This document shows positions 27,206 through 36,939 of a stretch of 64,000 nt of DNA, piece after piece (position 1 is the first letter of the stretch; every line of letters starts with the position of its first letter). The stretch is from Campylobacter troglodytis (GTDB lineage Bacteria; Campylobacterota; Campylobacteria; Campylobacterales; Campylobacteraceae): the NCBI RefSeq assembly GCF_006864425.1, contig NZ_QHLI01000003.1, positions 28,907 through 92,906 of the forward strand, written 5' to 3'. Under the pieces are notes generated by a model that worked only from the letters and a program-made list of their open reading frames with translations, was not told the origin of the DNA and searched no databases. The translations under genes and the position numbers were made by a program.

Positions 27206-27745
27206 TCACCTTGAAGGGCTTTTTTCCCTATCCTTTCTCCACTTATATGGCTCTATGGGATTTTTGCCCCTCCACAGTCCAAGTCTTTGTTTTTTGGCCT
27301 TTTTATGCTCATTTAAATAAAGATCCGTGTAATAAGTATAAGCCCAGGCATACCCACTTGCTACCATCATCTTGTTAATATCCTTGCCATTTAGCTTTAC
27401 TATGCCGACAATCCTGCCGTATTTATCTTTGTCCTTAACCGTTACCTTGACACTTTTGTTGGCTACAAGGGAGGCAAGATGGTTTTTTGACTCCTTGCCA
27501 AAGGGCTGATTTGTTTCAGGTGCATCTATGCCATAAAAGCGAATGCTATGCTTTTTACCCCTCTTATCTAAAACTGTGATGGTATCTCCATCATATACCT
27601 TAATCACCTTGCCCTCTATGCTTTCATTTGTAGCAAAGGAGTTAAGAAGCAAGGCAAGTGCTAAAAACACAAGCAAGATAAAAAGCCTTTTTGGATCGCT
27701 AGCCAAGGCTCTTAAGCTCATCAATCTTTTATAATTTATCCTCAT
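27206..27745 (-). CDS. Thermonuclease-family (SNase) nuclease, membrane-anchored or exported
   Basis: 179 residues. Residues 21-39 are a hydrophobic export or anchor segment (LFILLVFLALALLLNSFA). The SNase domain follows: KVIKVYDGDTITVL, SIRFYGIDAPETNQPFG and KDKDKYGRIVGIV give the Ca2+-binding Asp residues and catalytic Arg/Glu set. It cleaves DNA or RNA outside the cytoplasm. C. jejuni Cj0979c, in the same place after the lipoprotein, is the equivalent. An internal ATG at MSLRAL is an alternative start. Confidence 0.9.
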   Translation of the reverse strand: MRINYKRLMSLRALASDPKRLFILLVFLALALLLNSFATNESIEGKVIKVYDGDTITVLDKRGKKHSIRFYGIDAPETNQPFGKESKNHLASLVANKSVKVTVKDKDKYGRIVGIVKLNGKDINKMMVASGYAWAYTYYTDLYLNEHKKAKKQRLGLWRGKNPIEPYKWRKDREKSPSR

Positions 27746-27826
27746 AAAGCTACTTTAAATAAAATTTCGTATAATTATAATAAATTTTGGGCTAACAAAC
27801 TGAATTTTAGCCGTGAAAAGTTTGAG

Positions 27827-28720
27827 ATGAGAATTTTATATCTTTTGTTGCTTGTTGTTTTGAGCTTGTATTTTTTGTATGAGGATGAAGAAAAAATGAT
27901 AAAGCAAGATCTGCAAGAGTTACAAGAGTTACAAGAGTTACAAGAGTTACAAGAGTTACAAGAGTTACAAGAGTTACAAGAGTTACAAGAGTTACAAGAT
28001 AAAGATTTACAAGATTTCAAAGATAAAGAGCTAAGTCAAAATGAGCTTGAAGAGAATTTAAGTAGCACTTTTGAGGAATGGCTAGAAGATGAAAGCATAA
28101 TAAAAGAAGAGCTTAATGTATTTATCCAAGAATTAAGCCCCTTTGATATGAATTTTAGCACTCAAAGCATAGAAAGCCAAAAGGACAAGATCCTCTTGCA
28201 AATGCCCTTACTGCCAAATCTTAGCCTAGCTGATCTTAAATTCACAAAGACAAAAATAGGACTTGAAACAAGGCTTTTTGAATTAAAAGAACTTTGGCAA
28301 AATGAGCCAAGCTGGGAGCTTTGGAGGGATAATAATACAACAAGCCGCTTTGTTTATAACTTGCAAAGCAGCGTGTATTATCTTTACAAAAACGAAGACA
28401 AAAAAGGCTATCTTAGCGATGAATTAAGCCTTAGTTTGCAAAAAAATAAGAATAATTTCTTTATAAGCATAAACACCCCCACTAAATACAAAAATTTTTT
28501 AATCAAGGATCTAGGACAAAGCGGGGGGTATTTTATCTTTAAGCTTGATGAGACAAGTTTTATAATAGCTCTAAGCTCTCACAGTTTTTTTACAAGATGG
28601 TGGCAATGTGAGCTTATAAAAGAGGAGTTAGAATGCCTAACTGTAAGCTCAAAGCAAGGACTTAGTGTATTTAGCAATGATACAAATTCTTATGAGATGA
28701 GGCTTAGCGAGGGAAGGTGA
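27827..28720 (+). CDS. Hypothetical membrane-anchored protein with LQE tripeptide repeat
   Basis: 297 residues. The N-terminal anchor MRILYLLLLVVLSLYFLY is followed by an (LQE)9-LQ run encoded by 9-bp repeats, then acidic EENLSSTFEEWLEDESIIKE. The globular remainder is rich in W, F and Y (RDNNTTSRFVYNLQSSVYYL, FTRWWQCELIKEELECL). I do not recognise the family. The repeat lies directly after the membrane segment and could act as a variable-length spacer. It is divergent from the nuclease gene across about 80 bp. Confidence 0.75.
   Translation: MRILYLLLLVVLSLYFLYEDEEKMIKQDLQELQELQELQELQELQELQELQELQELQDKDLQDFKDKELSQNELEENLSSTFEEWLEDESIIKEELNVFIQELSPFDMNFSTQSIESQKDKILLQMPLLPNLSLADLKFTKTKIGLETRLFELKELWQNEPSWELWRDNNTTSRFVYNLQSSVYYLYKNEDKKGYLSDELSLSLQKNKNNFFISINTPTKYKNFLIKDLGQSGGYFIFKLDETSFIIALSSHSFFTRWWQCELIKEELECLTVSSKQGLSVFSNDTNSYEMRLSEGR
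27911..27997 (+). repeat. 9-bp tandem repeat (TTACAAGAG), 9.7 units, in frame
   Basis: 87 bp encoding nine LQE units plus LQ. All units are identical except that the first uses CTG for Leu. Because the unit is 9 bp, slippage changes the protein length without a frameshift. Confidence 0.9.
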
Positions 28721-29886
28721 GATGCGAAGTAATTTAGCCTTGCAAGTAATATTAATAGCAAGAGAACTTAAACTATATTTTTAAATTCAAAGCCCAAAGT
28801 TTCAAAAAGAAAAAAGCTTTAAGTTGCGTATATTAAGTTATCTAAGTCAAATTTCATCAAGCCTTGATAGAACTTTCTTTGATGAAGCTTTTATGAATTC
28901 TAGGCTTTTTATTTTATAAAAGACATTTAGTTTTTCACTTCAAATTTAAAATGGAAAATTTAAAACGAGGTGTTTGCTTGTGCTGGAGATGGGGTGAAAT
29001 TAAATTTAAAAAGGCTCTTTTTAAAAAAGTATTTATTTTAGATAAAATACAAACTTTATCATACAAAGCGAAGAATCTCAAATTTTAAAAGAAATTTTTG
29101 CTAAACATTACAAAAATAGATAAAATTTTATAAATTCTCATTTTAGACCTCGCAAGAATTAAGATGAATAAACTTAAATTTAAAAATAAAACTATTTGAA
29201 TTTTTAAATTGTATCCAACTAGTCTTTTACCTTCTAATGCAAAGCAAACTTTGTCATATTAAATGTGTGAGAAATATCCACTAAGACCAATAAATCCTTA
29301 AATTCTTGTCATACTGAGGCAAAGCCAAAGTATATCAAAGCCTAGTTTCTTTTGCAAACGAATTTTTCTAATAAAACATAGCTTCTTTGCCTACTACTCA
29401 AAAGAACAAACTTTGCAAGACTATGAAAATATCTGCTTAATTCAACAAAACATTTCCTTAAAGAACTTTGCAAAAGATCTCAAAAATAATGAAACTATAT
29501 TTAGATTGCTAACTTCATAACAGTAGCTACGAATTTGCTTTTTTGTTTTTTCTTTCAATTAACTAAATGCATTTTTAAGGGCTTAAAGACTGCTATCTCG
29601 CCCCTTTCATCCTCCTTTGAAACTAGTAAAACATCTATGTCTTTTATTTATATTCTTTAATCTCCATCAAGAACATACAAGATTTAAAACTATGCTAACA
29701 GCCTCCCAAAAAACCAAATCTATTTTAGAAAAGCTTGAAAAGTACTCTCAAAAGCTACTAGCCAAAGGCCTTGTATGTTTTGCTTTGTCAAAGTAAAAAT
29801 TCACGCTTTTAAGGCAAAAATTCACAAAAACACTAAAATAAAGGTTAAATGCTTATAAAATTCACAAACAAGCTATTTTAAAATGG
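28721..29886. other. Intergenic DNA, no intact gene
   Basis: 1.17 kb. It contains GTCATAYTRA-type repeats (around 29040-29080 and 29245-29330) and RAATTY words. Near 29560-29640 the minus strand has an open stretch reading DIDVLLVSKEDERGEIAVFK with stops just upstream, possibly debris of a lost gene. Nothing intact. Confidence 0.5.
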
Positions 29887-30745
29887 CTCAAGACAACTTA
29901 AGCGAATTATTTCTTATCATTTTTAGCAAGATTTTATACAAATCTTGACCTTGAAGTTTCGTCTTAACTCTGTTTATTTTAAATGAAGCATAAAATCTTC
30001 CTTTTTGATTCCTTTAAATTTAGCTAAGCTATGTTTAGTAAAGCCTAAGAAATTCACAATTGCATTTATGTGATTCTTAGCCAAACTCATTTTTTGAGTG
30101 TTTTACTCTAAATGTTCTTTAGCTCCTTCTACTACGCAGTTGCAAGTGAAACGAAGCAAAAAATCTACAAGTTAATCATAAGCTTTCCAAGTATCACTAT
30201 AAATTATGCTAGATTCTAAGTCTGCAAAGCTAGGTAAGGCAAAAGCTCACTAGCAAAACAATTCTTTACTACTTGGGTATAAACGCTAGCCTAGCGTTTT
30301 AACATACCTTCTTGCAAAGTTGCAAGACGCGTAACACGAAGCAAAAACACAGGTGTTTTTTTACCTACTCCTCTGCCTCTTTTGCCTCTGCCTCTTTTTG
30401 CACCTTCTGCTAGCAGTTACAAGCCTAGCGTTGTAAAAAATAGCTTTCATCAATTTCTATTTCACCATTTAATTTAGAGATTTTTTCACATTCTTGTGCA
30501 ATTAAGATTCTAATTTGCTTAAAGAGTTTGCATAAAGTTTGCTCTGATATTTGAGTAATTTTTGCAATTTTTACTGCTTCAATATCAAGGCTTCTTGCAA
30601 AGTTGCAAGCCGCAAGGCGAAGCAAAAAATACTTTACAATTTCTTTAAATTTAGCATCTGAAATTTTGAAACTATTGATATACTTATTTTTCATTGCTGT
30701 AATCATAACTTGAAGCTTATTTCTTAGAGCTTAAGTTGTCTTGAG
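29887..30745 (-). mobile_element. IS1595-type element remnant, copy D, with perfect 17-bp ends
   Basis: CTCAAGACAACTTAAGC (29887-29903) is exactly inverted at 30729-30745, giving an 859-bp element. The minus strand reads as transposase pieces: ISDAKFKEIVKYF, LDIEAVKIAKITQISEQTLC, GEIEIDESYF, GAKRGRGKRG, GMLKR, ASVYTQVV and HINAIVNF. Inserts lie at 30592-30625 (after KYF), 30405-30436 (after SYF), 30309-30344 (after the PVF codons) and 30127-30159 (after the site-4 F). Stop codons within the inserts break the frame. Confidence 0.83.
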
Positions 30746-31074
30746 TCTTTTAAAATACTTAAAACAAAGTGAAAATTCGCGTTTGCGTGAATTTTATGGA
30801 TGAGCTTAGTTTTTTTGCTATAAATTGACAAGGCGAAGTATTACTAGGCGATGTTTTGCTTCGTGCTCTTGTAGCTACGTAATAACAGGGGCTACATAAG
30901 GCAGTAAGCAGAAATAGAATAATGTAGTTTATCCCTATGAAGTAGCCAAAGTTGGAGTGAGCTTGAAAAAGAGCTTTGATTAAAGGCTAAGCCCTCAAAG
31001 GCTAAATTGTTATTAAAATTTACTTAAACGAAGCATTGATAGGCTTAATTGTGAATTTTTACTCATTTAAAATC

Positions 31075-31279
31075 TTAGTTTTATCCTTTTTATAGGGAAA
31101 AAAATTTAAAAATTCAGCTTAACTTCCTTGACATTAAACTAAGTTTTTTAATAAAATCACATTTCTATTTAGCTTAGACTAAGGAGTTCTTTGTAAAGGA
31201 TATTTATGGATAAGATTAAAGCCTATGATCATAGGGTTTTAGATAGAACAGTTGCGGCCATAGTTGAGGCTGTTAGACG
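31075..31279 (+). repeat. Upstream copy of the rpsJ promoter/leader region
   Basis: From TTTTATCC near 31080 through the promoter, GTTCTTTGTAAAGGATATTT and the first codons of rpsJ, this stretch matches 33233-33460 with few changes. The two direct repeats flank the ATPase/TOPRIM pair. The second copy drives the real ribosomal operon. Confidence 0.88.
31128..31157 (+). promoter_or_regulatory. Duplicated rpsJ-type promoter upstream of ATPase/TOPRIM genes
   Basis: TTGACA (31128-31133), an 18-bp spacer, then TAAAAT (31152-31157). The rpsJ copy at 33287-33315 has the same boxes with a 17-bp spacer. It would give the inserted genes a ribosomal-operon promoter, perhaps weakened by the longer spacer. 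Confidence 0.7.
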
Positions 31280-31295
31280 AATAAGCACATTTTAA
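31206..31295 (+). pseudogene. Truncated rpsJ copy (29 codons)
   Basis: [20 protein letters not shown], then EAVRRISTF and a stop. It matches the first third of S10 but lacks the RLKL segment near residue 5 and diverges after EAV. It keeps the GTAAAGGATATTT ribosome-binding context. If translated, it would act as a short leader peptide ahead of the ATPase gene, whose GTG lies 28 bases after its stop. Confidence 0.8.
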
Positions 31296-31323
31296 ATGGA
31301 GCTTATATGGTGGAGAATAACTA

Positions 31324-32385
31324 GTGTTAAAAGAATTTCGTATTAAAAATTTTAAAGCTTTTAAAGATTTAAAACTAAATGGTTTTAAAAAAGTTAATAT
31401 TTTTGTTGGAAAAGCAAATACCGGTAAAACTTCTATTTTAGAGGCTTTGAGTTTATTTTTGGCTAAACATCCACAAATTCTTATTTCTTTGTTAAATGAA
31501 AGAAGTATGCTTGGGGACGATGCTTGTTTTGAAAATTTATTTTTTGATTACAAAACAAATGAGCTTATCACCCTAGAATCAGATCTAGAAAAATTAGAAC
31601 TTAGTCCAAATTTTGAAAATCAAAGCTTGGTTATTTCTAAACAAACTGCTTATATTGACAGATCAAATTCTTATAATTTAAAAAATAGCTTAAAATTTTC
31701 TTTTGAATCAAAAAATAAAAAGTCGTTTTCTAGTAGCATTTCATTCAATAAAATTGAAACAAATCAAACGGCATATAATGTTTCTATGAACGAGACTGAA
31801 AAGAGGACTTTTACATCATCTTTAAATAGTATAGAATTTATAGCTAGTGTAAAAAATAGGGAATATTTCAATAGATTTATTAATAATTTATCTGCAGTTA
31901 TTACAGATAATGAAAAAGCCAAAGAATTGCAACAAAAAATTAAAGAATTTGCATTAGATATTGAGGATTTAAAATTTGTTGGTGGGAATAAAATCTTAGT
32001 GCAGCAAAAAGGTTTGCAACATGCCATCGATTTTCGCTTACTTGGACAAGGTTTTCAATCCTACATCTTTATGCTTGTTGCAATACTTTCTGATAAAAAA
32101 TATATCATTATAGATGAAATAGAAAATGGACTACATTTTGAAAGTATTGATTTGCTCTTAGAATCAATGTTTCAAACACCAAAAGATACTCAATTTTTTA
32201 TTACAACACACAATAAGGAGCTTTTGAAAAACTTGGCATTAAAACTTGAAAAACAAGATGATAAAATAAAGAATGTAGCACTTTTTAATATCTACTACGA
32301 TAAAGAGAATAAACTAAGGGGCGTACAATATAATGGAGAAAATTTTGTTCACGCTTTGATTAATGGAAATGAAACAAGAGGATAA
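31324..32385 (+). CDS. OLD/AAA_15-21-type ABC ATPase, probable defence gene
   Basis: 353 residues from a GTG with GGTGGAG 9 bases upstream. N-terminal KEFRIKNFKAFKDLKLNGFK and the Walker A loop VGKANTGKTSILEALSLF near residue 30. LLGQGFQSYIFMLVAILSD serves as the signature region. Walker B YIIIDEIENGLHFESID and the switch FFITTHNKELL follow. Such SMC/Rad50-like ATPases act in OLD, Gabija, PARIS and related anti-phage systems. The following gene encodes a TOPRIM protein, one base away. The composition lacks the RAATTY words common nearby, consistent with transfer. Confidence 0.88.
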   Translation: MLKEFRIKNFKAFKDLKLNGFKKVNIFVGKANTGKTSILEALSLFLAKHPQILISLLNERSMLGDDACFENLFFDYKTNELITLESDLEKLELSPNFENQSLVISKQTAYIDRSNSYNLKNSLKFSFESKNKKSFSSSISFNKIETNQTAYNVSMNETEKRTFTSSLNSIEFIASVKNREYFNRFINNLSAVITDNEKAKELQQKIKEFALDIEDLKFVGGNKILVQQKGLQHAIDFRLLGQGFQSYIFMLVAILSDKKYIIIDEIENGLHFESIDLLLESMFQTPKDTQFFITTHNKELLKNLALKLEKQDDKIKNVALFNIYYDKENKLRGVQYNGENFVHALINGNETRG

Positions 32386-32386
32386 A

Positions 32387-33031
32387 ATGTTGATTATTGT
32401 AGAAGGAGATACAGATAAACATTTTATTGAGTCTTATTGTAATTATTTGTCCCTTAAATGTGAGGTTTTTACAAGCAAAGGAAAAGATAAGAGCCAAAAA
32501 AATGAGAATAATGGAATACAAAGGGTAAGACAATATATCGAAAAAGCATTGACAAAAGGAGAAAGGATATTGATCATCTTTGATGCAGATGATGATAAGG
32601 AAAAATCTTTAAAAAACATTCATAATCAACTTGATTTGTTAGAGACTAGCTTAAAAAAACAATGTGAAAGTTCGCTAGATACTATCTTAAAAGAACAATG
32701 TGAAATTTTTCTCATACCAAACAATCAAGATAAGGGCAACTTAGAAACGCTCTTAGAAAATATAGCCAAAGAAAAATGTATCCTTAAATGTTTTGATGAT
32801 TATAACAAGTGTATTACGAGACTACAAAATCAAAATTCTAAAATTAAATTACCAGAGAAAAAATCAAAGGTATTTGCATATCTTAGTTCTTTTGACATAA
32901 AAATTGATGAAAATTTTCAACTAAATGAAGATATATGGGATTTGCAAAATCCATATTTAGACAATCTTAAAAATTTTCTTATGCAAACAACTAAAAATGC
33001 CAAAATTAAAAGCAAGACTAAAAAACCTTAA
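32387..33031 (+). CDS. TOPRIM-fold protein (DUF3226/DUF4435-like), partner of ATPase
   Basis: 214 residues from MLIIVEGDTDKHFIESYCNY. I chose this ATG, with AAGAGG 5 bases upstream, over one at 32363 that overlaps the ATPase gene. TOPRIM features are the Glu in IIVEGDTDK, the DxD in ILIIFDADDDKEKS, and LIPNNQDKGNLETLL, as in OLD-type nucleases and the AriB subunit of PARIS. Probably a nuclease effector controlled by the upstream ATPase. It is lysine-rich (tail KNAKIKSKTKKP). No third gene is present before the rpsJ leader. Confidence 0.82.
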   Translation: MLIIVEGDTDKHFIESYCNYLSLKCEVFTSKGKDKSQKNENNGIQRVRQYIEKALTKGERILIIFDADDDKEKSLKNIHNQLDLLETSLKKQCESSLDTILKEQCEIFLIPNNQDKGNLETLLENIAKEKCILKCFDDYNKCITRLQNQNSKIKLPEKKSKVFAYLSSFDIKIDENFQLNEDIWDLQNPYLDNLKNFLMQTTKNAKIKSKTKKP

Positions 33032-33286
33032 ACATTAGATCTTTCTTGCTTACGAAGTTTTCTTTGCTAAATTTATTGATAATATCTACTTTGAATTTGT
33101 AATGCTTTGTAAGAGTCTGTTTTAATTTATTTTCATCTTTTTATTTTACCAAGCTACATTGATTAAAGTAGAGAACTTCTTATTTATAAGGGTAATATTT
33201 TAAACACTCTTATTATTTTGCCAAATACAATTTAAAGTTTTATCCTTCTTACAAGGAAAAAAATTCAAAAATTCAGCTTAATTTCC

Positions 33287-33315
33287 TTGACATTAAACTA
33301 AGTTTTTAATAAAAT
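33287..33315 (+). promoter_or_regulatory. Predicted sigma70 promoter of the S10 operon
   Basis: TTGACA (33287-33292), a 17-bp spacer, TAAAAT (33310-33315). It lies 48 bp before the rpsJ ATG. A near-consensus promoter, fitting the high expression needed. Confidence 0.8.
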
Positions 33316-33363
33316 CACATTTTTGTTTAGCTTAGACTAACGAGTTCTTTGTAAAGGATATTT

Positions 33364-33675
33364 ATGGAAAGGATAAGATTAAAGCTTAAAGCCTATGATC
33401 ATAGGGTTTTAGATAGGACAGTTGCAGCCATAGTCGAGGCTGTCAAGCGAACGGGTGCTGATATTAGAGGACCTGTGCCACTACCAACCCACATTAAACG
33501 TTACACAGTCTTGCGTTCGCCTCATATTAACAAGGATTCAAGAGAGCAGTTTGAGCTGAGAATTCACACAAGGATGCTTGACATAGTCGCAGCCACGCCT
33601 GATACAGTAGATAGCCTAACCAAGCTTGATTTAGCCCCAGAGGTGAATGTAGAAGTAAGGGCTATGGGCAAATAA
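33364..33675 (+). CDS. rpsJ: 30S ribosomal protein S10
   Basis: 103 residues. [20 protein letters not shown] and the [20 protein letters not shown] loop are diagnostic. S10 is part of the 30S head and, as NusE, takes part in antitermination. First gene of the S10-spc operon, with AAAGGATATTT before the ATG. A shortened copy of its 5' end lies at 31206. Confidence 0.98.
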   Translation: MERIRLKLKAYDHRVLDRTVAAIVEAVKRTGADIRGPVPLPTHIKRYTVLRSPHINKDSREQFELRIHTRMLDIVAATPDTVDSLTKLDLAPEVNVEVRAMGK

Positions 33676-33685
33676 GGGAGAAATT

Positions 33686-34261
33686 ATGGAATATATAGTT
33701 GAAAAGATAGGTATGAGTAGGGTTGTGGCTAATCCTAGCTTTGCCGTTACGCTTTTAAGGCTTGTTAGCACCAAGGTTTGCGAGCTAAATGAGGGCAAAT
33801 CACTTGTAGCCTACTCAAAGGGCAAAGGCACAAACAAATGCGTAGCAGGACAGCAAAAAAAATTCAAGCTCTCGGCTGAATTTAACCGCTTTGCAAGTTT
33901 AAAGGTAGCAAACAAAGAAGTAGGCGACATAGACGAAGCACCCCTAAAAGAAGCAAAGATTTTAAAGGTAAGTTTTAACTCAAAGGGTCGTGGGTATAGT
34001 GGCGTTATGAAAAGACACGGCTTTAGTGGCGGTCCAAAAAGCCACGGCTCTCGTTTTCATAGACGTCACGGATCTATCGGCAACAGAGAATGGCCAGGCC
34101 GCGTTAGACCCGGAATGAAAATGGCAGGGCAGTTTGGAAATGTCCTAGTAAGCGTTAAAAACGAGCTTATCTCTTATGATGAGGGCAATAAAATCCTAGT
34201 TTTAAGAGGTGCAGTGCCAGGCTATAACGGAGCTTATGGCAAGATAAGGATAGCAAAATGA
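33686..34261 (+). CDS. rplC: 50S ribosomal protein L3
   Basis: 191 residues, [14 protein letters not shown] with the conserved loop [20 protein letters not shown] and [14 protein letters not shown], which reaches the peptidyl-transferase centre. It nucleates 50S assembly. It overlaps the rplD start by 4 bp (ATGA), 10 bp after rpsJ. Confidence 0.97.
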   Translation: MEYIVEKIGMSRVVANPSFAVTLLRLVSTKVCELNEGKSLVAYSKGKGTNKCVAGQQKKFKLSAEFNRFASLKVANKEVGDIDEAPLKEAKILKVSFNSKGRGYSGVMKRHGFSGGPKSHGSRFHRRHGSIGNREWPGRVRPGMKMAGQFGNVLVSVKNELISYDEGNKILVLRGAVPGYNGAYGKIRIAK

Positions 34262-34869
34262 GTAAGGCTATAATTTTAAATGAAAATTTTGAAAAAGCAA
34301 GTGAAAGTGCTTTGCCTGCTGAATTTGACAAGATAAATCCGCATAATCTTTATTTGTATGTGAAATCCTATATGGCAGCACTTAGAGCCAACACAGCTCA
34401 CACCAAAAACCGCAGCGAGGTAAGTGGGGGTGGCAAAAAGCCTTTTAGACAAAAAGGACGAGGCGGTGCAAGGGCTGGCTCGACACGAACAAATGTTTGG
34501 GTCGGAGGTGGAGTAGCCTTTGGTCCTAAAAATACGAGAAATTACTATCAAAAGGTCAATAAAAAGCAAAAAAGACTAGCCTTTGAACGCGCTTTGATGG
34601 ACAAGGCAAAGGCAAATGCTCTCTTTGTAGTGTCAAATTTAAGCATAGAAAGTGGCAAGACAAAGGACGCAAAGGCTGTAATCTCAAAGCTTGGCTTAAA
34701 AGACGCACTCATAGTTAAGGATTTGCTTGATGAAAAGACGCTTTTGGCTTTTAGGAATTTGGCAAATTGCTATGTGGTGGATTTAAGCGAGGTAAATGCT
34801 TATTTGTTGAGCGTTTTTAATGCTGTGATTATGGAAAAAACAGCTTATGAATCAATCATAAAGGGTTAA
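34258..34869 (+). CDS. rplD: 50S ribosomal protein L4
   Basis: 203 residues. [20 protein letters not shown] and [20 protein letters not shown] form the tunnel-lining extended loop. L4 lies in the exit tunnel and in enterobacteria also represses the S10 operon. Coupled to rplC and one base from rplW. Confidence 0.97.
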   Translation: MSKAIILNENFEKASESALPAEFDKINPHNLYLYVKSYMAALRANTAHTKNRSEVSGGGKKPFRQKGRGGARAGSTRTNVWVGGGVAFGPKNTRNYYQKVNKKQKRLAFERALMDKAKANALFVVSNLSIESGKTKDAKAVISKLGLKDALIVKDLLDEKTLLAFRNLANCYVVDLSEVNAYLLSVFNAVIMEKTAYESIIKG

Positions 34870-34870
34870 A

Positions 34871-35152
34871 ATGGCTGATATTACTGATATAAAGACTATA
34901 CTTTACACCGAAAAAAGCCTGAATTTACAAGAACAAGGCGTAGTTGTGATTCAAACCTCGCCAAAGATGACTAAAAATAGCCTCAAAGCCGTGCTTAAAG
35001 AGTATTTTGGAGTAAGCCCACAAAGCGTGAATTCTTTAAGGGTAAATGGCAAGGTGAAAAGATTTCGTCAGCGTTTGGGAACAAGGAATGATTACAAGAA
35101 ATTTTATGTCAAGCTGCCTGAGGGGGCTAGCTTAGGAAATATGGAGGCTTAA
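34871..35152 (+). CDS. rplW: 50S ribosomal protein L23
   Basis: 93 residues: [17 protein letters not shown] at the N-terminus, then [20 protein letters not shown] and [20 protein letters not shown]23 sits at the tunnel exit and docks trigger factor and SRP. One base separates it from rplB. Confidence 0.96.
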   Translation: MADITDIKTILYTEKSLNLQEQGVVVIQTSPKMTKNSLKAVLKEYFGVSPQSVNSLRVNGKVKRFRQRLGTRNDYKKFYVKLPEGASLGNMEA

Positions 35153-35153
35153 G

Positions 35154-35984
35154 ATGGCGATTAAAACCTACAAACCCTACACCCCAAGCAGAAGGTATAT
35201 CACAGGACTAAGCTCTGATGACATCACAGCAAAGCCAAGTGTGCGTTCCTTGCTAGTAAAATTACCCTCAAGTGCTGGTCGCAACAGCTACGGACGCATC
35301 ACAAGCAGACACAAACAAGCAGGGGCAAAGAAACTTTACCGCATAATCGACTTCAAACGCCGTAAATTTGGTGTTGAAGGCAGGGTCGAAGCCATAGAAT
35401 ACGACCCTTACCGCACCTGCCGCATAGCCTTAATAGCCTACAAGGATGGCGACAAACGCTATATCTTAGCCGCAAAGGGCTTAAAGGTAGGCGACATAGT
35501 AGCTTCTGCTGAAAGCGGACTTGATATAAAGCCAGCCAATGCTATGAAACTTAAAAATATCCCTGTTGGAACCATAGTGCATAATGTAGAATTAAAGCCG
35601 GGCAAGGGCGGACAAATGATACGCTCAGCAGGTGCCTACGCTCAGCTTATGGGAAAAGAAGAAAAATATGTCATCTTGCGTTTAGCAAGTGGGGAGATGA
35701 GGCAGATTTTGGCTGAATGTATGGCTAGCATAGGCGAGGTAGGCAATGAAGAATGGGCAAACATTACCATAGGCAAAGCCGGACGCAATCGCTACCGTGG
35801 CATTCGCCCACAAACAAGAGGCTCGGCAATGAATCCAGTTGATCACCCACACGGAGGTGGCGAGGGTAAAAAGAATTCAGGACGCCACCCTGTTACACCT
35901 TGGGGCAAACCAACAAAGGGCTTTAAAACTCGCCGCAAAAAGGCAAGCGATAAGCTCATAATTTCAAGAAGAAAGGGAAAATAA
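35154..35984 (+). CDS. rplB: 50S ribosomal protein L2
   Basis: 276 residues. Signatures are [12 protein letters not shown] at the start and [20 protein letters not shown] near residue 222, with the histidine close to the peptidyl-transferase centre. One base before rpsS. Confidence 0.98.
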   Translation: MAIKTYKPYTPSRRYITGLSSDDITAKPSVRSLLVKLPSSAGRNSYGRITSRHKQAGAKKLYRIIDFKRRKFGVEGRVEAIEYDPYRTCRIALIAYKDGDKRYILAAKGLKVGDIVASAESGLDIKPANAMKLKNIPVGTIVHNVELKPGKGGQMIRSAGAYAQLMGKEEKYVILRLASGEMRQILAECMASIGEVGNEEWANITIGKAGRNRYRGIRPQTRGSAMNPVDHPHGGGEGKKNSGRHPVTPWGKPTKGFKTRRKKASDKLIISRRKGK

Positions 35985-35985
35985 A

Positions 35986-36267
35986 ATGGCAAGATCATTA
36001 AAAAAAGGTCCTTTTGTCGATGAGTGCGTGATGAAAAAGGTCATCGCAGCAAAAAAGGCTAATGATAACAAACCCATAAAAACTTGGAGCCGAAGAAGCA
36101 CAGTAGTGCCTGATATGATAGGACTTACCTTTAATGTGCATAATGGCAAGAGCTTTATCCCTGTTTATGTAACTGAAAATCACATAGGCTACAAGCTTGG
36201 CGAGTTTGCTCCAACACGCACTTTCAAGGGGCATAAGGGCTCAGTGCAAAAGAAAATCGGTAAGTAG
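35986..36267 (+). CDS. rpsS: 30S ribosomal protein S19
   Basis: 93 residues, [19 protein letters not shown] and [20 protein letters not shown] are diagnostic. S19 binds S13 in the 30S head near the A-site tRNA. It follows rplB by one base and lies 7 bp before rplV. Confidence 0.97.
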   Translation: MARSLKKGPFVDECVMKKVIAAKKANDNKPIKTWSRRSTVVPDMIGLTFNVHNGKSFIPVYVTENHIGYKLGEFAPTRTFKGHKGSVQKKIGK

Positions 36268-36274
36268 GTGAGAT

Positions 36275-36937
36275 ATGAGTAAGGCAGTGATTAAATATCT
36301 AAGATTATCGCCCACAAAGGCAAGGCTTATTGCAAGGCAGATTCAGGGTATGAATGCTGAACTTGCTATGGCTAGTTTGAAATTTATGCCAAATAAGGGG
36401 GCAAAATTCATAGCAAATGCCATTTCTAGTGCGGTGGCAAATGGGGGCTTTGAGGCAAATGAGGTTGAAGTGGTAAGTTGCCGCGTGGATGCGGGTGCTG
36501 TTTTAAAACGCTTTCAGCCAAGGGCAAGAGGCAGTGCAAGTCGCATAAGAAAGCCAAGTTCTCATATTTTGGTTGTAGTTGAAAAGACTGAGGAAAAAGC
36601 TAAAAAGCCCACACAAAATTCAAGCAAGGCTACAAACGAGGCTAAAAATTCAAGCTCCAAAGCAAAAAATTCAAGCCAAAATTCAACAAAGGTAAGTGAA
36701 AATTCAAGCAAGGCTGTGAATTCTAAAGAAAATTCAAACAAAGCCGTGAATTCTAGCGAGAAAAAAGCTGAAAATTCAACTAAAAATGTGAATTCAAGCG
36801 AGGCAGAAAATTCAAGCAAAGCAGTGAGCGAGGACAAAAAGGCAGAAAATTTGAGCAGTGAAAATTCAAAGACAGCCAAAGGCGAGGCAAAAAAAGCACC
36901 CGCAAGGGCTAAAAAGAGCGAGACAAAGGAAGACTAA
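36275..36937 (+). CDS. rplV: 50S ribosomal protein L22 with a roughly 110-residue NSS-rich tail
   Basis: 220 residues where about 110-140 is usual. Residues 1-110 are ordinary L22 ([20 protein letters not shown], and the tunnel hairpin [20 protein letters not shown], then [13 protein letters not shown]). From about residue 109 the protein is low complexity: repeated [13 protein letters not shown] and AVNS units with E/K/A, which is unlikely to fold. The DNA of the tail carries about 13 RAATTY words in 337 bp. The tail is in frame and ends 2 bp before rpsC, so it does not disturb the operon. Confidence 0.95.
   Translation: MSKAVIKYLRLSPTKARLIARQIQGMNAELAMASLKFMPNKGAKFIANAISSAVANGGFEANEVEVVSCRVDAGAVLKRFQPRARGSASRIRKPSSHILVVVEKTEEKAKKPTQNSSKATNEAKNSSSKAKNSSQNSTKVSENSSKAVNSKENSNKAVNSSEKKAENSTKNVNSSEAENSSKAVSEDKKAENLSSENSKTAKGEAKKAPARAKKSETKED
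36601..36937 (+). repeat. AAATTC/GAATTC-rich expansion at the 3' end of rplV
   Basis: Thirteen RAATTY sites by eye (mostly AAATTCAAGC or GAATTC), each AATTC encoding Asn-Ser. Irregular spacing of about 15-40 bp. The same word dominates local intergenic DNA. Confidence 0.85.
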
Positions 36938-36939
36938 GT

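Noticed and set aside
27775..28020. Minus-strand cysteine-rich frame with SCN repeats
   Set aside because: It is the antisense shadow of the LQE repeat and lacks start signals.
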